Assembly (NCBI GenBank): GCA_026874595.1
Contig: CM049319.1
Span: 41,331,973-41,395,972 of the forward strand
DNA length: 64,000 bases
Direction of reading: 5' to 3'
From: Sipunculus nudus
Taxonomy: Eukaryota > Annelida > Sipuncula > Golfingiida > Sipunculidae
Each line of letters begins with the position of its first letter. Position 1 is the stretch's first letter. Under the pieces are notes generated by a model. That model did not search any database, had not been told where the DNA came from, and saw only the letters and a list, made by a program, of their open reading frames with translations. This document shows, piece after piece, positions 34,287 through 44,655 of this stretch. Both the position numbers and the translations under genes were made by a program.

Positions 34287-35414
34287 TTATGGACCACTGC
34301 TGTTTTTTGCTAGCACAGAGAGAGGAAAGCTCTGATTGGCTGTAGGCTTTTGATAATATGTGGCAAAAGTGTTACTGTTTGACCATCCTGCAGTGCGCAA
34401 GATGGTACTTAAAGGTATCTTTGCAGCATATGCTTTGCTTGTTGATGCTGCCCTTGTACTATGTGCTTTGAATATATTAGTGTCCACTCCAGCTTGGAGC
34501 ATAACAGTTTTTACCCATCTTGCAATTGTGTCTTTTGTTACAGGTCTGTGCGGCTTACTATAACTAAGAAACAATTGTGTGCAATTATTGCGATAACTAC
34601 TTGTTCTAAATAAATATTCCAATAGCAAAGTCAAAACGCATAGTTTACTGTCCTCTGGAAAAGGTAATAACATAATCACTGGTTGTTCTCTGTTTGGTTT
34701 TGACTGTTTAACAAGTGAGTCAATTCTGAAGGCTATTCCACTATGACTTTTAAACACTGACTTCAGATCCATTAAATGGATAGATTGGCAGCGCTGTCCT
34801 GAGACTAGGGCCACGAGCATAACCAGTTTGAGGGTTAGTTCTTTAGTTGTCAGTTGTGAAGCAGGGGGCGAGTTTCTTAGAAAGTCCAACACAACGTTTG
34901 TATCCCATGTTGTCTGGTAGCGTGGGAAAGTGGGTCTGCTATGGAAAACCCCTTTCATGAAACGTTTCACTATGGCATTAGTACCAAGTGGCGAGTTGTC
35001 TTTCAACTGTAAAAAAGATGCTAAAGCTGACCTAGCTGTACAAATTGCACTGTATTTCAAACCAGTTTCAAACAGTTCTGTGAGGAACCCTAAGACCTGG
35101 GGTAATGTTGGCTGAATGGTATCAAAATTGAATTTAGCACAGTATTTAATCCATTTTCTAATGTAAGTATTGTACTGTTTTTTAGTTCCAGAACGCCATG
35201 ACTGCATAATAATGTTTTTAGTTTTTTCTGAAAAACCCCTCTCTTGTAGGCTTTCCCCGATAATAAACATGCCATCAGTCTCATTTTTTGTGCGAGTGGG
35301 TGTGTCTCCCCCTGTTTGTGCGGCAGTGTCAGGATCCTGTTGACCGGAGGTAGTAGAATTGGTTCTCTGCACAGCAGCTTCAGGAGCACTGGGAACTATG
35401 TCTGTGTGGCCCAA
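34287..35414 (-). CDS. DIRS tyrosine recombinase
   Basis: 375 open codons; the first ATG that fits is at 35270 (MFIIGESLQERG), giving 327 residues, though an upstream non-ATG start or fusion to the RT frame is possible. The N-terminal core-binding part includes SWRSGTKKQYNTYIRKWIKY and LKYSAICTARSALASFL. Catalytic residues: Arg in SGQRCQSIHLMDL, His and Arg in FKAHSTRAASTSKA, and the nucleophile Tyr in FATYYQKP. It inserts the circular DNA copy by site-specific recombination in place of an integrase. The complete R-H-R-Y set and open frame suggest it could be active. Confidence 0.93.
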   Translation of the reverse strand: MGHTDIVPSAPEAAVQRTNSTTSGQQDPDTAAQTGGDTPTRTKNETDGMFIIGESLQERGFSEKTKNIIMQSWRSGTKKQYNTYIRKWIKYCAKFNFDTIQPTLPQVLGFLTELFETGLKYSAICTARSALASFLQLKDNSPLGTNAIVKRFMKGVFHSRPTFPRYQTTWDTNVVLDFLRNSPPASQLTTKELTLKLVMLVALVSGQRCQSIHLMDLKSVFKSHSGIAFRIDSLVKQSKPNREQPVIMLLPFPEDSKLCVLTLLLEYLFRTSSYRNNCTQLFLSYSKPHRPVTKDTIARWVKTVMLQAGVDTNIFKAHSTRAASTSKAYAAKIPLSTILRTAGWSNSNTFATYYQKPTANQSFPLSVLAKNSSGP

Positions 35415-37237
35415 ACTGGAACAATCACTAACACATCTGCACTGTCCGTTTGGATTTTCTGGAGCACCTGGTTTAGCAGGCTGAAAGGAGGGAATGCATA
35501 GTGTAAATCATAAGACCAATAATGTTGAAAAGCATCTATTGCACAAGCACCTGGGTCAGGTTTCCATGAAAAATAATTGTTTGTTTTATTGTTCATTCTT
35601 GATGCAAAAAGATCAATTGAGGGTTTTCCAAACAGACAGGTCAGTTTCTTAAAGATTCCATCTTTAAGAGTCCATTCCGTTCTATTATTAAATTTCCTAC
35701 TATGTCTGTCAGCTTCCACATTTTCAACACCTGGGATATGTGTTGCACTAAGCCAAGTTTTGTTTTGAACTGCCCAATTCCAAATCTCTGTTGTGATTTC
35801 ATTGCATTTAATAGAGTGTGTACCCCCTTTATTTTGAATATACGCAACAGCTGTGCTGTTGTCCATTTGTATCTGCACATGTTTGCCAGAAAACAATGTT
35901 TTAAAAGATTGTAAACCAAGCTGTGCTGCTTTAAGTTCTAAATAGTTAATGTGGTTGTCCTTTTCATTTGTCTGCCATCTACCTCCAGTAGTCGTATCCT
36001 GCCATACTGCCCCCCACCCCTCTTTTGAGGCATCAGTCTGAAGCACAACATGTGGTTTTTCTACCCGTATGTATTTGGGAGAATTTATGTTTTCTACCCA
36101 CCAATTTAGGTCTTTCATGGCTTCTTTACAAAATACCATTGGCCTGTCAAAATTTCCTTTATTTTGTTTAAGTGCTTGTATTTTGTTCAGTTCTAGGGAC
36201 CTGTAATGCAGCTCACCAAGCTGAATTCCTGGCAGTGCTGATATGAGAGACCCAATTAATTGGGCTCCTTGCCGTATTGTACATTTTGGCTGAGCCATTC
36301 TGATTTTAAACATTTCTAAAAAACATTTTTGTTTTTCTGATGTCAAAGACACAGTCATTGAACATGAATTTAGAATAAATCCTAAATGTTCTATTTCCTG
36401 AACTGGTTTCAGTGTTGACTTAATGTCATGAACCAAGAAACCCAAACTTGTCAACAGCTCAACTGTGTCAAGTATATTCTGCTCACATGATTCAAATGTG
36501 TCAGACTGGAGGTACAGGTCATCTAGATATATGCTGGATATATGTCCTCTCAATCTCAAAAAAGCAAGAACCGGTTTAAGTAATTTGGTGAAAATTCGGG
36601 GTGCTGGGGCAAGTCCATTAGGTAAAACCACATATTTGTAAAGTTTTCCCTGCCATCTAAATTTTAAGTATTTTTGAAAATCTGGTGCTATTGGGACAGA
36701 GTAATACGCGTCTTTCAGATCCAGTGATGCCATATAGCAGTTATTTGTCATTAGGTTTACACATGTTTGCATAGTATCCATCTTAAAATGGTGGTAAGCA
36801 ATGTATTTGTTCAACCTTTTCAAATTTAGTATCATCCTGTGTGTTCCATCTTTTTTAGGTCTTAAAAACACAGGTGAGACAAACTGCCCAGGCTCATCAA
36901 GGGATGTGGTAATAACCCCTTTGCTTAAAAGTTTTTTAACCTCAGAATCAACAATTTTCTTTTCAGAATCACTGAAGTTCAAAATTTTTGGTTCAGATTT
37001 TTGAACTGGGGTTTGTGTGAAATCTAATGGCGCACCTGACACATATGACAATATAACTGGATCTGATGTCAGCTTCTGCCAGTCATGCATGTGGTTCTTA
37101 ATGTTTCCTGCATTGAAGTGACATTGACTTACATGATCTTTTAGTAATGATCCTTCTTGTGAGGCATTTTCCATGGCCATTTTTTCCCTTTCTTGACAGG
37201 AGCCTGGTTTGACTTGAAGTTGTGCTTCTTGGTCCAT
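35396..37237 (-). CDS. DIRS reverse transcriptase / RNase H
   Basis: 613 codons from ATG 37237. RT: FVSPVFLRPKKDGTHRMILN near residue 120, LNKYIAYHHFKM, SLDLKDAYYSVPI near 175 (first Asp), the LPNGLAPAPRIFTKLLKP block, and the catalytic IYLDDLYL near 240. RNase H: LQTDASKEGWGAVW near 405, NYLELKA, QMDNSTAVAYI and HIPGVENVEAD, so all four acidic residues are present. After it, IDLFASRMNNKTNNYFSW, DPGACAIDAF and YAFPPFSLLNQVL form the conserved post-RNase H block of DIRS elements, where a methyltransferase-like domain is described. Overlaps both neighbours; translation presumably uses frameshifting or reinitiation. Confidence 0.93.
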   Translation of the reverse strand: MDQEAQLQVKPGSCQEREKMAMENASQEGSLLKDHVSQCHFNAGNIKNHMHDWQKLTSDPVILSYVSGAPLDFTQTPVQKSEPKILNFSDSEKKIVDSEVKKLLSKGVITTSLDEPGQFVSPVFLRPKKDGTHRMILNLKRLNKYIAYHHFKMDTMQTCVNLMTNNCYMASLDLKDAYYSVPIAPDFQKYLKFRWQGKLYKYVVLPNGLAPAPRIFTKLLKPVLAFLRLRGHISSIYLDDLYLQSDTFESCEQNILDTVELLTSLGFLVHDIKSTLKPVQEIEHLGFILNSCSMTVSLTSEKQKCFLEMFKIRMAQPKCTIRQGAQLIGSLISALPGIQLGELHYRSLELNKIQALKQNKGNFDRPMVFCKEAMKDLNWWVENINSPKYIRVEKPHVVLQTDASKEGWGAVWQDTTTGGRWQTNEKDNHINYLELKAAQLGLQSFKTLFSGKHVQIQMDNSTAVAYIQNKGGTHSIKCNEITTEIWNWAVQNKTWLSATHIPGVENVEADRHSRKFNNRTEWTLKDGIFKKLTCLFGKPSIDLFASRMNNKTNNYFSWKPDPGACAIDAFQHYWSYDLHYAFPPFSLLNQVLQKIQTDSADVLVIVPVWATQT

Positions 37238-38691
37238 AAAAAAGGGCTGTGTCCCTTGTTGCCAAAGCTGTAGCTGCTCTTGGACTTGTAGCTATAGTTT
37301 TTAGCCTCTCTCTTTTTCTGTGTTTTGTTTGTGAGTTTCGCAGCTTCTTCTATGTCCTTAACATTCTGTTCAAGTTGGTCCCCAAACAGTAGCTGTGTCA
37401 CTGGGTTAAGGGGAGAAGCAAGTGACTTGAATCTGTCATTGAGATCTGGTTTAATAAGCTCTCTCCTGTGCATGGATATTTCATGTGCTACTCCTGCCAT
37501 GATGGTAATACCATCACTCACTTTTGAAAGCAGCTCTACTGGGCTGGGCATGTCTCCTTCCCCTTCAATATGTTTGGCACATGTGTCTGCTAGTTGAAGG
37601 AAAGGTGTAATTGCATGAAACATGTTCACTTGCCACCCTTGCAGGACCTTGTCATTATGTTTTGTCGCTGGTCGCAATGTGCCCCAGAGTTTATGATTGC
37701 ATTTGATCTGTGTCATAAATTCACAGTTCTTTGGCGTATGGTAAGCCTTGGCCTTATCTTCTAGAAGCTTTTTTGGCATACCGGTGTGTAGCACAGTATT
37801 CATGATTTTTGCCACCTTGTCATGAATTTCTGGTCCCCGAATTTCCTCATTGCTAACTGCGGCGAAAATGTCATTGAGACACTGAAGGTTTGTGTCCTCA
37901 CCAGGTGCGGGGATGTTGTCAGACTCATTAGTGGCATCATGGTTACTGATCTTTTGTCTTTTATCCTGAGGTTCATCATCTGACAGAATTCCTTCTTCAT
38001 GGTCCGAGTGGACTTCCATCTCATCTTGTGACTCAACCTCATCAGGATCATTACGTGCATCGTAGGCCTGTTTCAATTCTGTCACCACTGGTGCGAACGT
38101 AGACAACAGTTCATTAATTTTGCCCATTTGTTCTTTAACTGACCTCAGATCCTTTTTAACCTCGTCGTACTCACGTGAGCTGTGCCTCTTGTTATGGCTT
38201 CCGTGCTCCTTGTCAGTGCGAGAGCCGGATTTTGACGAGTTCCGTCCGTCAGACACGCGGGTTGTTTGACAGCTGTCAGTGCCATGGGCGCGGCCATCTT
38301 GGTTGTCATGTGACCTCTTGCGCCCGAGGTCGTGATCTCGTTTGTCACGTGACCCAGCCGCTGCCTCGGTATCGGATCTCTGGCGAAACTCCTGTGACCC
38401 AGATTTTGCTTGCGTGTCTGCGTGTTTATTTTGGCCGCCATTTTGTGGTGACCCTTGCATTGACCCTTGGCCTTTTTGACCCGAGCCGCCACTTTCCTTG
38501 TGGACGGCGCTGTTGTGCGATTTCCCATTGGAAACGCGTTTGCCATTAGTCTTTATGTCTTTGGCAAGCTGGGTGCTTGTACCAGCGACAGGAGACTTGG
38601 GACCAGCTTCCTTTGCTGACGCCCCAGCAGCAGCGCTCACTTGCGCTTGCTGCAGAATCTGGCCAACTAAATCAGCGGCACTGTTCTCCAT
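37141..38691 (-). CDS. DIRS Gag-like protein
   Basis: I choose ATG 38691 (MENSAADLVGQ), giving 516 residues; the open frame extends upstream to 38763 without ATG. Residues ~40-180 are low-complexity, rich in Ser/Gly/Lys/Gln/Arg (many HGSHNKRHSSREYD-like stretches). A heptad-like segment (YDEVKKDLRSVKEQMGKINE) follows, then an acidic stretch (DEVESQDEMEVHSDHEEG) with a basic KRQ patch. The C-terminal half is more ordered, with a helical region around YHTPKNCEFMTQIKCNHKLW, and a basic tail (KKHNFKSN, VKKGKKWPWK). No zinc knuckle, as usual in DIRS Gag. It overlaps the RT frame by 97 bp. The function is inferred from position. Confidence 0.8.
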   Translation of the reverse strand: MENSAADLVGQILQQAQVSAAAGASAKEAGPKSPVAGTSTQLAKDIKTNGKRVSNGKSHNSAVHKESGGSGQKGQGSMQGSPQNGGQNKHADTQAKSGSQEFRQRSDTEAAAGSRDKRDHDLGRKRSHDNQDGRAHGTDSCQTTRVSDGRNSSKSGSRTDKEHGSHNKRHSSREYDEVKKDLRSVKEQMGKINELLSTFAPVVTELKQAYDARNDPDEVESQDEMEVHSDHEEGILSDDEPQDKRQKISNHDATNESDNIPAPGEDTNLQCLNDIFAAVSNEEIRGPEIHDKVAKIMNTVLHTGMPKKLLEDKAKAYHTPKNCEFMTQIKCNHKLWGTLRPATKHNDKVLQGWQVNMFHAITPFLQLADTCAKHIEGEGDMPSPVELLSKVSDGITIMAGVAHEISMHRRELIKPDLNDRFKSLASPLNPVTQLLFGDQLEQNVKDIEEAAKLTNKTQKKREAKNYSYKSKSSYSFGNKGHSPFLWTKKHNFKSNQAPVKKGKKWPWKMPHKKDHY

Positions 38692-38857
38692 CCTGTGCTT
38701 TTGCACAGTTGTAGATGCTACACCGGCACTTCCAAATGTGTTTTGGAACCAGTTGTACACCAAAACCGCGTAAGCAGAGTGTTATAAAGTCCAATTTTGT
38801 CGAAAAAAACTTTTGCACGGTGATTATACTTCTTTACTCCACGAAGGCGAACGCTCA

Positions 38858-38926
38858 TTGACCTCCGCGCATGCGCACGCACATCTCACATCTCGTAGAA
38901 TCCCGAATGATCAGATGAGAGTTAAA
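38858..38926. repeat. DIRS left inverted terminal repeat
   Basis: Minus strand TTTAACTCTCATCTGATCAT... to GCGGAGGTCAA, 69 bp. It matches 33893-33964 in inverted orientation, with the block GATGTGAGATGTGCGTGCGC identical in both. Confidence 0.9.
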
Positions 38927-39626
38927 TATTACCACTATTGGCCGTTTTCCGATGTGGATTTCTCTCCTTAACATAGTTCACATTTGCTGCATCTTCAGCT
39001 TCACCCGTCCTTATTTCTTTCGTTTCTGTTATGGTGGTTTCTCGGGCCAATGCAAAATCGACCGCTGACTGAAATGACATCGATGGCAGGTCTCTAGTTC
39101 GTTCCATCAGTTTAAGAGACGTGGCTTCGCTTGTAAGCCCACTAATAAAACGATCACGAAGGTTTTCATCAAGTTTGTCCTCATACCCGCAGTTTAAACT
39201 CAAATGTTTCAGTGCTACCACGTAGTCCGCGATACCCTCGCCTGCCTTTTGGTCACGTTTTATGAATTTACGTCTTTCGGCAACAACAATAGGGGGCGCC
39301 TTCAAATGTCGCCTCATAATTGCTTTCAGTTCTGCGAAAGTCTTTGAATTTGGCTTAGCTGGTGAGACCAAGTCTCTTATGACTCCGTAATTTTTCGTAC
39401 CTAGGGAGTGTAGGAAAAGGGCGATTACCTGCGGATTGCTTTCACTGTCCAATGTGAACCCCTGCGCCACGAGGTATAGCTCAAAACGTTCTACGTAACA
39501 ATCCCAGTCCTCCACTCCGTCAAAGTAACACGGTGCCATACCTTGGCTCGGCTGCAAAAAGCGCTGTTGAGCTGGCCCGGGCGTCAATTGCGTCCCTACC
39601 GTTTGTTCTGGTTCAGAATTCTCCAT
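38927..39626 (-). CDS. Gypsy Gag, N-terminal part (cut by DIRS)
   Basis: It starts at ATG 39626 (MENSEPEQTVG), 15 bp inside the 5' LTR end, and runs open for 233 codons to the DIRS junction. The capsid-like part includes YFDGVEDWDCYVERFELYL, an ALFLHSLG segment, FAELKAIMRRHLKAPP and the helix ADYVVALKHLSLNCGY, typical of Mag/Steamer Gag. The longer ORF to 39809 reads through the LTR and has no ATG reason. If the DIRS is ignored, the frame leads directly into the first zinc knuckle at 33843, showing that the insertion was clean. Confidence 0.92.
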
Positions 39627-39640
39627 CTTCGTCGCCAGAC
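39625..39640 (-). other. Likely tRNA primer binding site
   Basis: Minus strand, starting just after the LTR: GTC, then TGGCGACGAAGATGG. The TGG start would pair with the CCA end of a tRNA. It overlaps the gag start codon region. Which tRNA is used was not determined. Confidence 0.5.
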
Positions 39641-39833
39641 TGTCGGGTATTTGGAGGATTTTGAGGTGCCGTTGCAAATAAAACACGCACAAATATGGAG
39701 GACAACCGAACAACTTTATTCCAGCCATATCACTCGTACATATCATAGGGCGAGCCGCCGCACCACTACTAAGTCCGCTGAAATATAGTTCCACTAGATA
39801 CCTCGACACATTACTTAATACGAATACACATCA
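39641..39833 (-). repeat. 5' LTR of the Steamer-like element
   Basis: 193 bp, same as 29777-29969 except one transition near its minus-strand start (39822). Flanked on the outside by GGTAT. Confidence 0.95.
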
Positions 39834-39838
39834 GGTAT

Positions 39839-40516
39839 CTATTAAGATTATATGAAATATCCCACGGAATGACGTACATAAACACCACAAGGTGTCATTC
39901 AAACAGTGACCAAGTATCAAGTAATTATAATGTTTACACATAAATATGCCATGTTGTGACATGCCTGATTTTCATGCCGGTTAGTCGTTAGGGGGAAATG
40001 GAACGGCGGCCGGTTTCGGCCGTTATAAGGGTTAAATGTTTAAATATGTACGTTTCTGATATTCTGCTAAGTTTACCAGTTCTGTTCACAAATCTGTAGA
40101 CCAGTCAGTTGGACACTGAACAGTGTGACCCTATTCTACATCTGCTGTGTTGTCCACTACGCTAAGAAATACACGCTGGAGCCCTTCTAACTTTAATGCT
40201 CACTTTAAAACTCACTAATGCTCATGCATTTCTGTCTTATATTGAGTGTTTTCTAATTTGAACATCTGACCATAAATGGTAAATCTACTGGACCTGATTT
40301 CTAGGGTCATTGCCACTGAGTGTTAAGTCCAAGTCCAGGACCATTGAGTCGAAGACCCTGAAAAAGTGCAATCTACACCACTTGCATCAAATGCTATCTA
40401 AATATGAAGAAATCAATAAACTGCCAGTGTTTGAAGCTAACCCTGTCACTGGCTGTGTTCATAGTTAGTACATAGTCTTGTACATGATATTTAATATATT
40501 GTCTTTTCTATTTTAG
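39839..40516. other. Non-coding; likely upstream intron of the host gene
   Basis: No exon or element recognised. It ends in a good splice acceptor (TTGTCTTTTCTATTTTAG, 40499-40516). Confidence 0.5.
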
Positions 40517-40708
40517 GAGTCAGCAAGCTCATCACAGCATGAGCATGGGGCCTCCAGCACCTGGCCCTGCTGTGTCAACTGTTAAAGCCAGTGAAGGCAG
40601 CATGGTGTACCTAGTGACGGCTAATCAAGGTCCTATTTCACCTGGTGCTCAGGGTCAGATCATCCAGCTTCCAAAAGGAGTTTCTTTGGAATCACTTCAT
40701 GGAAAACA
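40517..40708 (+). CDS. Host gene exon A, Gln/Pro-rich protein (partial)
   Basis: The open stretch lies between acceptor TTTTAG (40511-40516) and donor GTAAAT (40709-40714). The first base completes a codon; then 63 codons read SQQAHHSMSMGPPAPGPAVS, followed by EGSMVYLVTANQG and GQIIQLPKGVSLESLHGK, leaving two bases (CA) that join G of exon B to give Gln. The sequence is rich in Gln, Pro, Ser and Gly with a short hydrophobic VYLVT segment. No domain recognised. A low-complexity part of a transcription co-regulator would fit this composition, but that is speculation. Upstream exons are not identified. Confidence 0.75.
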
Positions 40709-41348
40709 GTAAATGGCTGATTTATTTTTAGCTCAGCCGACTGAAATTCATCTGAGCTATAGCAATACCTCTTTGTATGTTGTCTGGCAGTTTTTCCAGT
40801 TTTCTGTTAACAGGGCACACACTATTGGACCTAAAAATTCTAACTTTACATCCATGGAGGTCCTTGAAAAATCTCCTTTGAAACCTGAAACTACTGTAAC
40901 CTATATTCTCCTAGTTAAGGGGCATGTTTGCGCACCTCAGCAATGATTCTCTAGCTGATACAATCGCTCCAGAATTTCAATAATTAAAGCATGGATTGCC
41001 ATTAATATTGCTTTGCCTATTGATCATAATTTTTAAACTGCCAAATAACAGCAATTACATCAGTTTCTCAGCTGTGGATCCATCCATTGTCCTAAAATCT
41101 GGACATAACTACTTTCATAAGCTTCTGAAGATTGGTGGTTCCACCTGTATTTTAGCTCAGTTGACTTTAAGTTATCTGAGCTACAGGGATCACCCTTTGT
41201 CAGTCGTCCGTAAAAAAATGTACAGTCTCCTTGGAAACCTGAAATTTGTTCACTGTTGTTATGTTTCTGAGCCTTGTTGGTTCTTATAGACGCGGTCTTA
41301 CATTATCTACCACAACTCATGCACACGACAACAGGAACCATGCTTTAG

Positions 41349-41512
41349 GCCAAAAAAAAATAAAAAGGTATAGTTCTCAGGCACTTTTTTCAGAAATCAC
41401 TGCGGGTAGGCGGTATTTTGTTTTTGACCTTTTTTCGTATGTTTAGATAAAAATGTTGTATGATCTTGGAAAAACATAGGAATACCAGCTTTTTTTGCTA
41501 AATAGGTAAAAG
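41349..41512. mobile_element. Truncated Harbinger-type MITE
   Basis: It starts GGCCAAAAAAAAATAAAAAG and continues GGTATAGTTCTCAGGCAC, like the MITE at 9661. The right half is missing; it ends at a C18/A run (41513-41544). Confidence 0.7.
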
Positions 41513-42659
41513 CCCCCCCCCCCCCCCCCCAAAAAAAAAAAAAAACCCCGTAAATCAATAAGTTACCACATAAGTCAACCAGGGTTGGTCACCAATTATT
41601 TTGTAAATCTTTAAACCCTTTGCATGCCGGTGATCATTATCATAGACAAATTGTAAACCCATCATTTAATAAGCAAACATAAAAGATCACATGCTTTACA
41701 AGATCATAAATTGAAAAAAATCTGCTTACTTAATAAGTGTAGCATATTTCTGCCTAAGATATGTATTCAACAAATTTAAAAAATGACTCAATGTATACAA
41801 CTTAAAAAATCATCCTCCTGAGAAGTTAACATCAATTGCCCATAATTCAAATGGGATTTCTTAGATAAATCTGTGGAAGTGATGTGAAAAATCTTAATAC
41901 TAGAAATATTTTGCAAAGTTGTATGGGTTGACCAAAAATAAGAATAAGCATAATTTTGGTGACAGAATTATTTAGGTAGCATAGGTATTATCTGGTACCA
42001 ATATCCTAAGCTATGCACTTCTTTCCTCAGATCTTCTACCTACAACAAGTCACATTTTCACCCCTAAGGGTTTTATACACTGACATCAGATATTTTATGC
42101 CAAAACGAAGCATTTTTAAGTTTGATAGGTATATATTTGTTGACTTACTTTTAATGAGGAACATTATTATCTGAAAAGAAGATATATGTTTTAACATATA
42201 TTACGCTTTGTCTGCATGTGACAAACGGTTTCATATTTACCTTTTAAAATGAATTTCTCTATGTTTAAATATCAATTATGTATTGATAATTGGTCACCCA
42301 ACTTTTGTTTGTAAGCGAAATTCACCAAATAACCATAATGATATCAAAAACGAAATAAAACACACTAAGATAGCATGAAATCTCTGATATTTAAGTATAT
42401 GTTGAATCGTATTCTAGCATTATTGGCGATATATAATAAATCCTACCCTTCATGCATGTTTTTCTTCAAATATATTTGCCTATTGGGGAGTATTTTGCAT
42501 GTATGTCTGCAAATATAAGAAAAGAATTTCTTCTAACCTGATGTTTATCAGGCATGGACAGGCAAATATTCATATTTCTGATTTTTTGGGGGGGGGGGGG
42601 TGGAGGTAACCGCCTCCATTTGTTTACTTCCTGCTTAACTATTACTATATACATCTGCA

Positions 42660-42985
42660 GAGTTCCATTTCGGTTTCGGACTACGTGCCAGGAGCTTATC
42701 CCGGTTATCCTTGTGTCAACCAGAATCGTTGTACATCTCCTGCGGGTCCTTGGTGTGTGTCATCCCCATTGCTATGTCATAACACCGAGGAACCCCCGAA
42801 AGGCGCACTCGTTTGTGAGTGAAACATGACTGTTGGACACAGTCTCCCCATTAAGCCTGCAGAGCGCACACCCTGGGTGGGGGTCGACCGTGAAAAATCT
42901 CACCGCCTCGGCTGATATTCGAACTCGTGATCTCCCGGCTCACGAGTCCAGAGCTTTACCCCTGAGCAACAGAAGTCTTCCGTAT
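42660..42985 (-). mobile_element. tRNA-derived SINE
   Basis: Minus strand: an A-box-like TTGCTCAGGGGTAAAGC near 42970 and a B-box-like GAGTTCGAATATC near 42920, spaced as in a tRNA, with an anticodon-arm-like CTCGTGAGCCGGGAG between. A ~230-bp tRNA-unrelated body follows to about 42660. Ends are approximate. Confidence 0.65.
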
Positions 42986-44073
42986 TACTTGAATATTTTT
43001 TATTACTTGAAACTATTTATTTGATGTGCTTTTTCGCAACCTTCAGTATCTCAAAGCGCCGAAAACAACAATAAAATGTGCAAACATCAAAATATACAGA
43101 TTTATTGGTAAATGAGATTTTATTTATCCGTAACACACGTCAAATTTTTATCCAATGGAAAGTAACTGTTTGCCTTAACATAACGGCAACTGTAAGTGCC
43201 ACAAGTATCTGGTTACCAACAATATGACTGATCAGTAAGCACACCAACTTTCAGGATTGCTGAGAATATTAGTTTTAATGTGAATGTTCACTGTCAATGG
43301 GCTCATAATGTCAATATGTCGCAAATTAATAAATTACGGGGCTATCTTTCATTCCTCAAGACAACAACACATGTTTGAATGAATTTTTCGCTTGTATTAC
43401 CTTTTCAGTTTAAAATATTTGTTTGATTAAACAGTGGGAAATCATAAAGGTGGTATAATCAGTGTTGTGAAACTGCTGAAGTTATTTCTCTGAATAAAAT
43501 AAGTTTCATGGCGATCAGTATGGCTATTATAACGAAATTTGAGCTTCTTTATGAAATGAATTAATAATGACAATTAAAAGGTCCTTGACATGTTGGTCTT
43601 AATGAAACCCGAGTAGGAAGTGCCTGGATCTGAAGTCAAACTTGTCTCGATTTAATGTTGTGAATTGTGCCCATGTAACGTACAGAAGGAAATTGCCATC
43701 GTTATTACCAAACATTTCTGAAAGTTATCTCAGTAAACAAAAGTCAAAACAAAGAAAAAAAAACCTCACTGCCAGTCATTTAATGATTAAAGCTTAAGTT
43801 TCCATGTGTTTTCAATCATATACGGTAATCATTCATAATCCTAAAATATGTCATATTCAATGGTAATTGGTATGTTCATTATATTCAAAATTTCTCCAAA
43901 AGTATTCATCAAATTGCTCCAATAAACTTTGGAAAAAAAAAACTTCAAGCTTCAAGGGGGGGGGGGGCATCCCTTGCGGTATCCACTTCCTTGTAAACAT
44001 TGTTCATCACATCCAGGAGAGCCGTCTCAGCGCTCCTTTGTCTGGTTTATGCTGATTGATATTTCTCCATGTT

Positions 44074-44367
44074 TCAAGTTTTCTTCGCATGCAGTATAAT
44101 CTGATTACAGGCCACTTTTTCAATTAAATTGCCAAGATATGGTAAATTCGAAACAGGTCTAAAGTTGTTATGGTTATTAGTGTCTAATCCAGCCTTCTTC
44201 GAAAGAGGGCGCACTGTAGCTAGCTTAAGATCTTCAGGGAACATTCCTTCACTCAGTGATTTATTGACTGTTACACAAATAATAGAAAGGTTACTGGGAG
44301 CTCCGTGATCGACGAATGCTTTAAATGATTCATGCCCTAGGAAAGGGGACATCAAATAAATGTACAA
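44074..44367 (-). pseudogene. CR1/L2-like LINE reverse transcriptase fragment
   Basis: The frame has VNKSLSEGMFPEDLKLATVR, PLSKKAG and NNFRPVSNLPYLGNLIEKV, the first conserved RT blocks of CR1/L2/jockey-group LINEs. No catalytic YADD block nearby. It lies antisense within the host intron. Confidence 0.75.
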
Positions 44368-44655
44368 CTGTGTAATATCATGACATGGAAAAAAGCATAT
44401 AGTCCAGCATCCACTGAACTCAACCTTATTTTATGGTCCGCTGTCAGCCTTGGACATTTTTAGCTAACTAGCATAAAACAAGATGATCCTTAAAATAGTA
44501 CGCTAAAACCACACAAATGCCTCAACTTTAGACATAGAGGGTCAAATAATACATAAATTCTAGTGTATTGTGACCAGAGAATTCATTTTCAGCTCATCTG
44601 ACTGAAAATCATCTGAGCTATAGCGATCACCCTTTGTCATTCTGTTTATCTGTCC

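Larger units (their letters stand above)
33844..38926 (-). mobile_element. DIRS retrotransposon, structurally complete
   Basis: About 5.08 kb nested in the Steamer-like gag. Minus-strand order: left inverted terminal repeat (38926-38858), gag, RT/RNase H, tyrosine recombinase, internal complementary region (34141-34020), right inverted repeat (33964-33893) with a 47-bp terminal extension. All three frames are open. The host reading frame continues across the insertion with only AAT shared at both junctions (33843-33845 and 38925-38927), in line with recombinase-based insertion without a normal target duplication. It is younger than the Steamer-like insertion. Confidence 0.93.
29772..39838 (-). 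mobile_element. Steamer-like (Mag-clade) Gypsy element with nested DIRS
   Basis: The element spans 29777-39833 between direct repeats GGTAT (29772-29776 and 39834-39838), a perfect 5-bp target duplication. The two 193-bp LTRs differ at one base (A at 29958, G at 39822). Without the DIRS insertion it is about 4.97 kb, close to the known length of clam Steamer with its ~177-bp LTRs. Minus-strand order: 5' LTR, primer site, gag, zinc knuckles, protease, RT, RNase H, integrase, polypurine tract, 3' LTR. Two zinc knuckles, short LTRs and the Pol motifs indicate the Mag clade. Damage seen: one frameshift in RT and the DIRS in gag. Confidence 0.93.
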
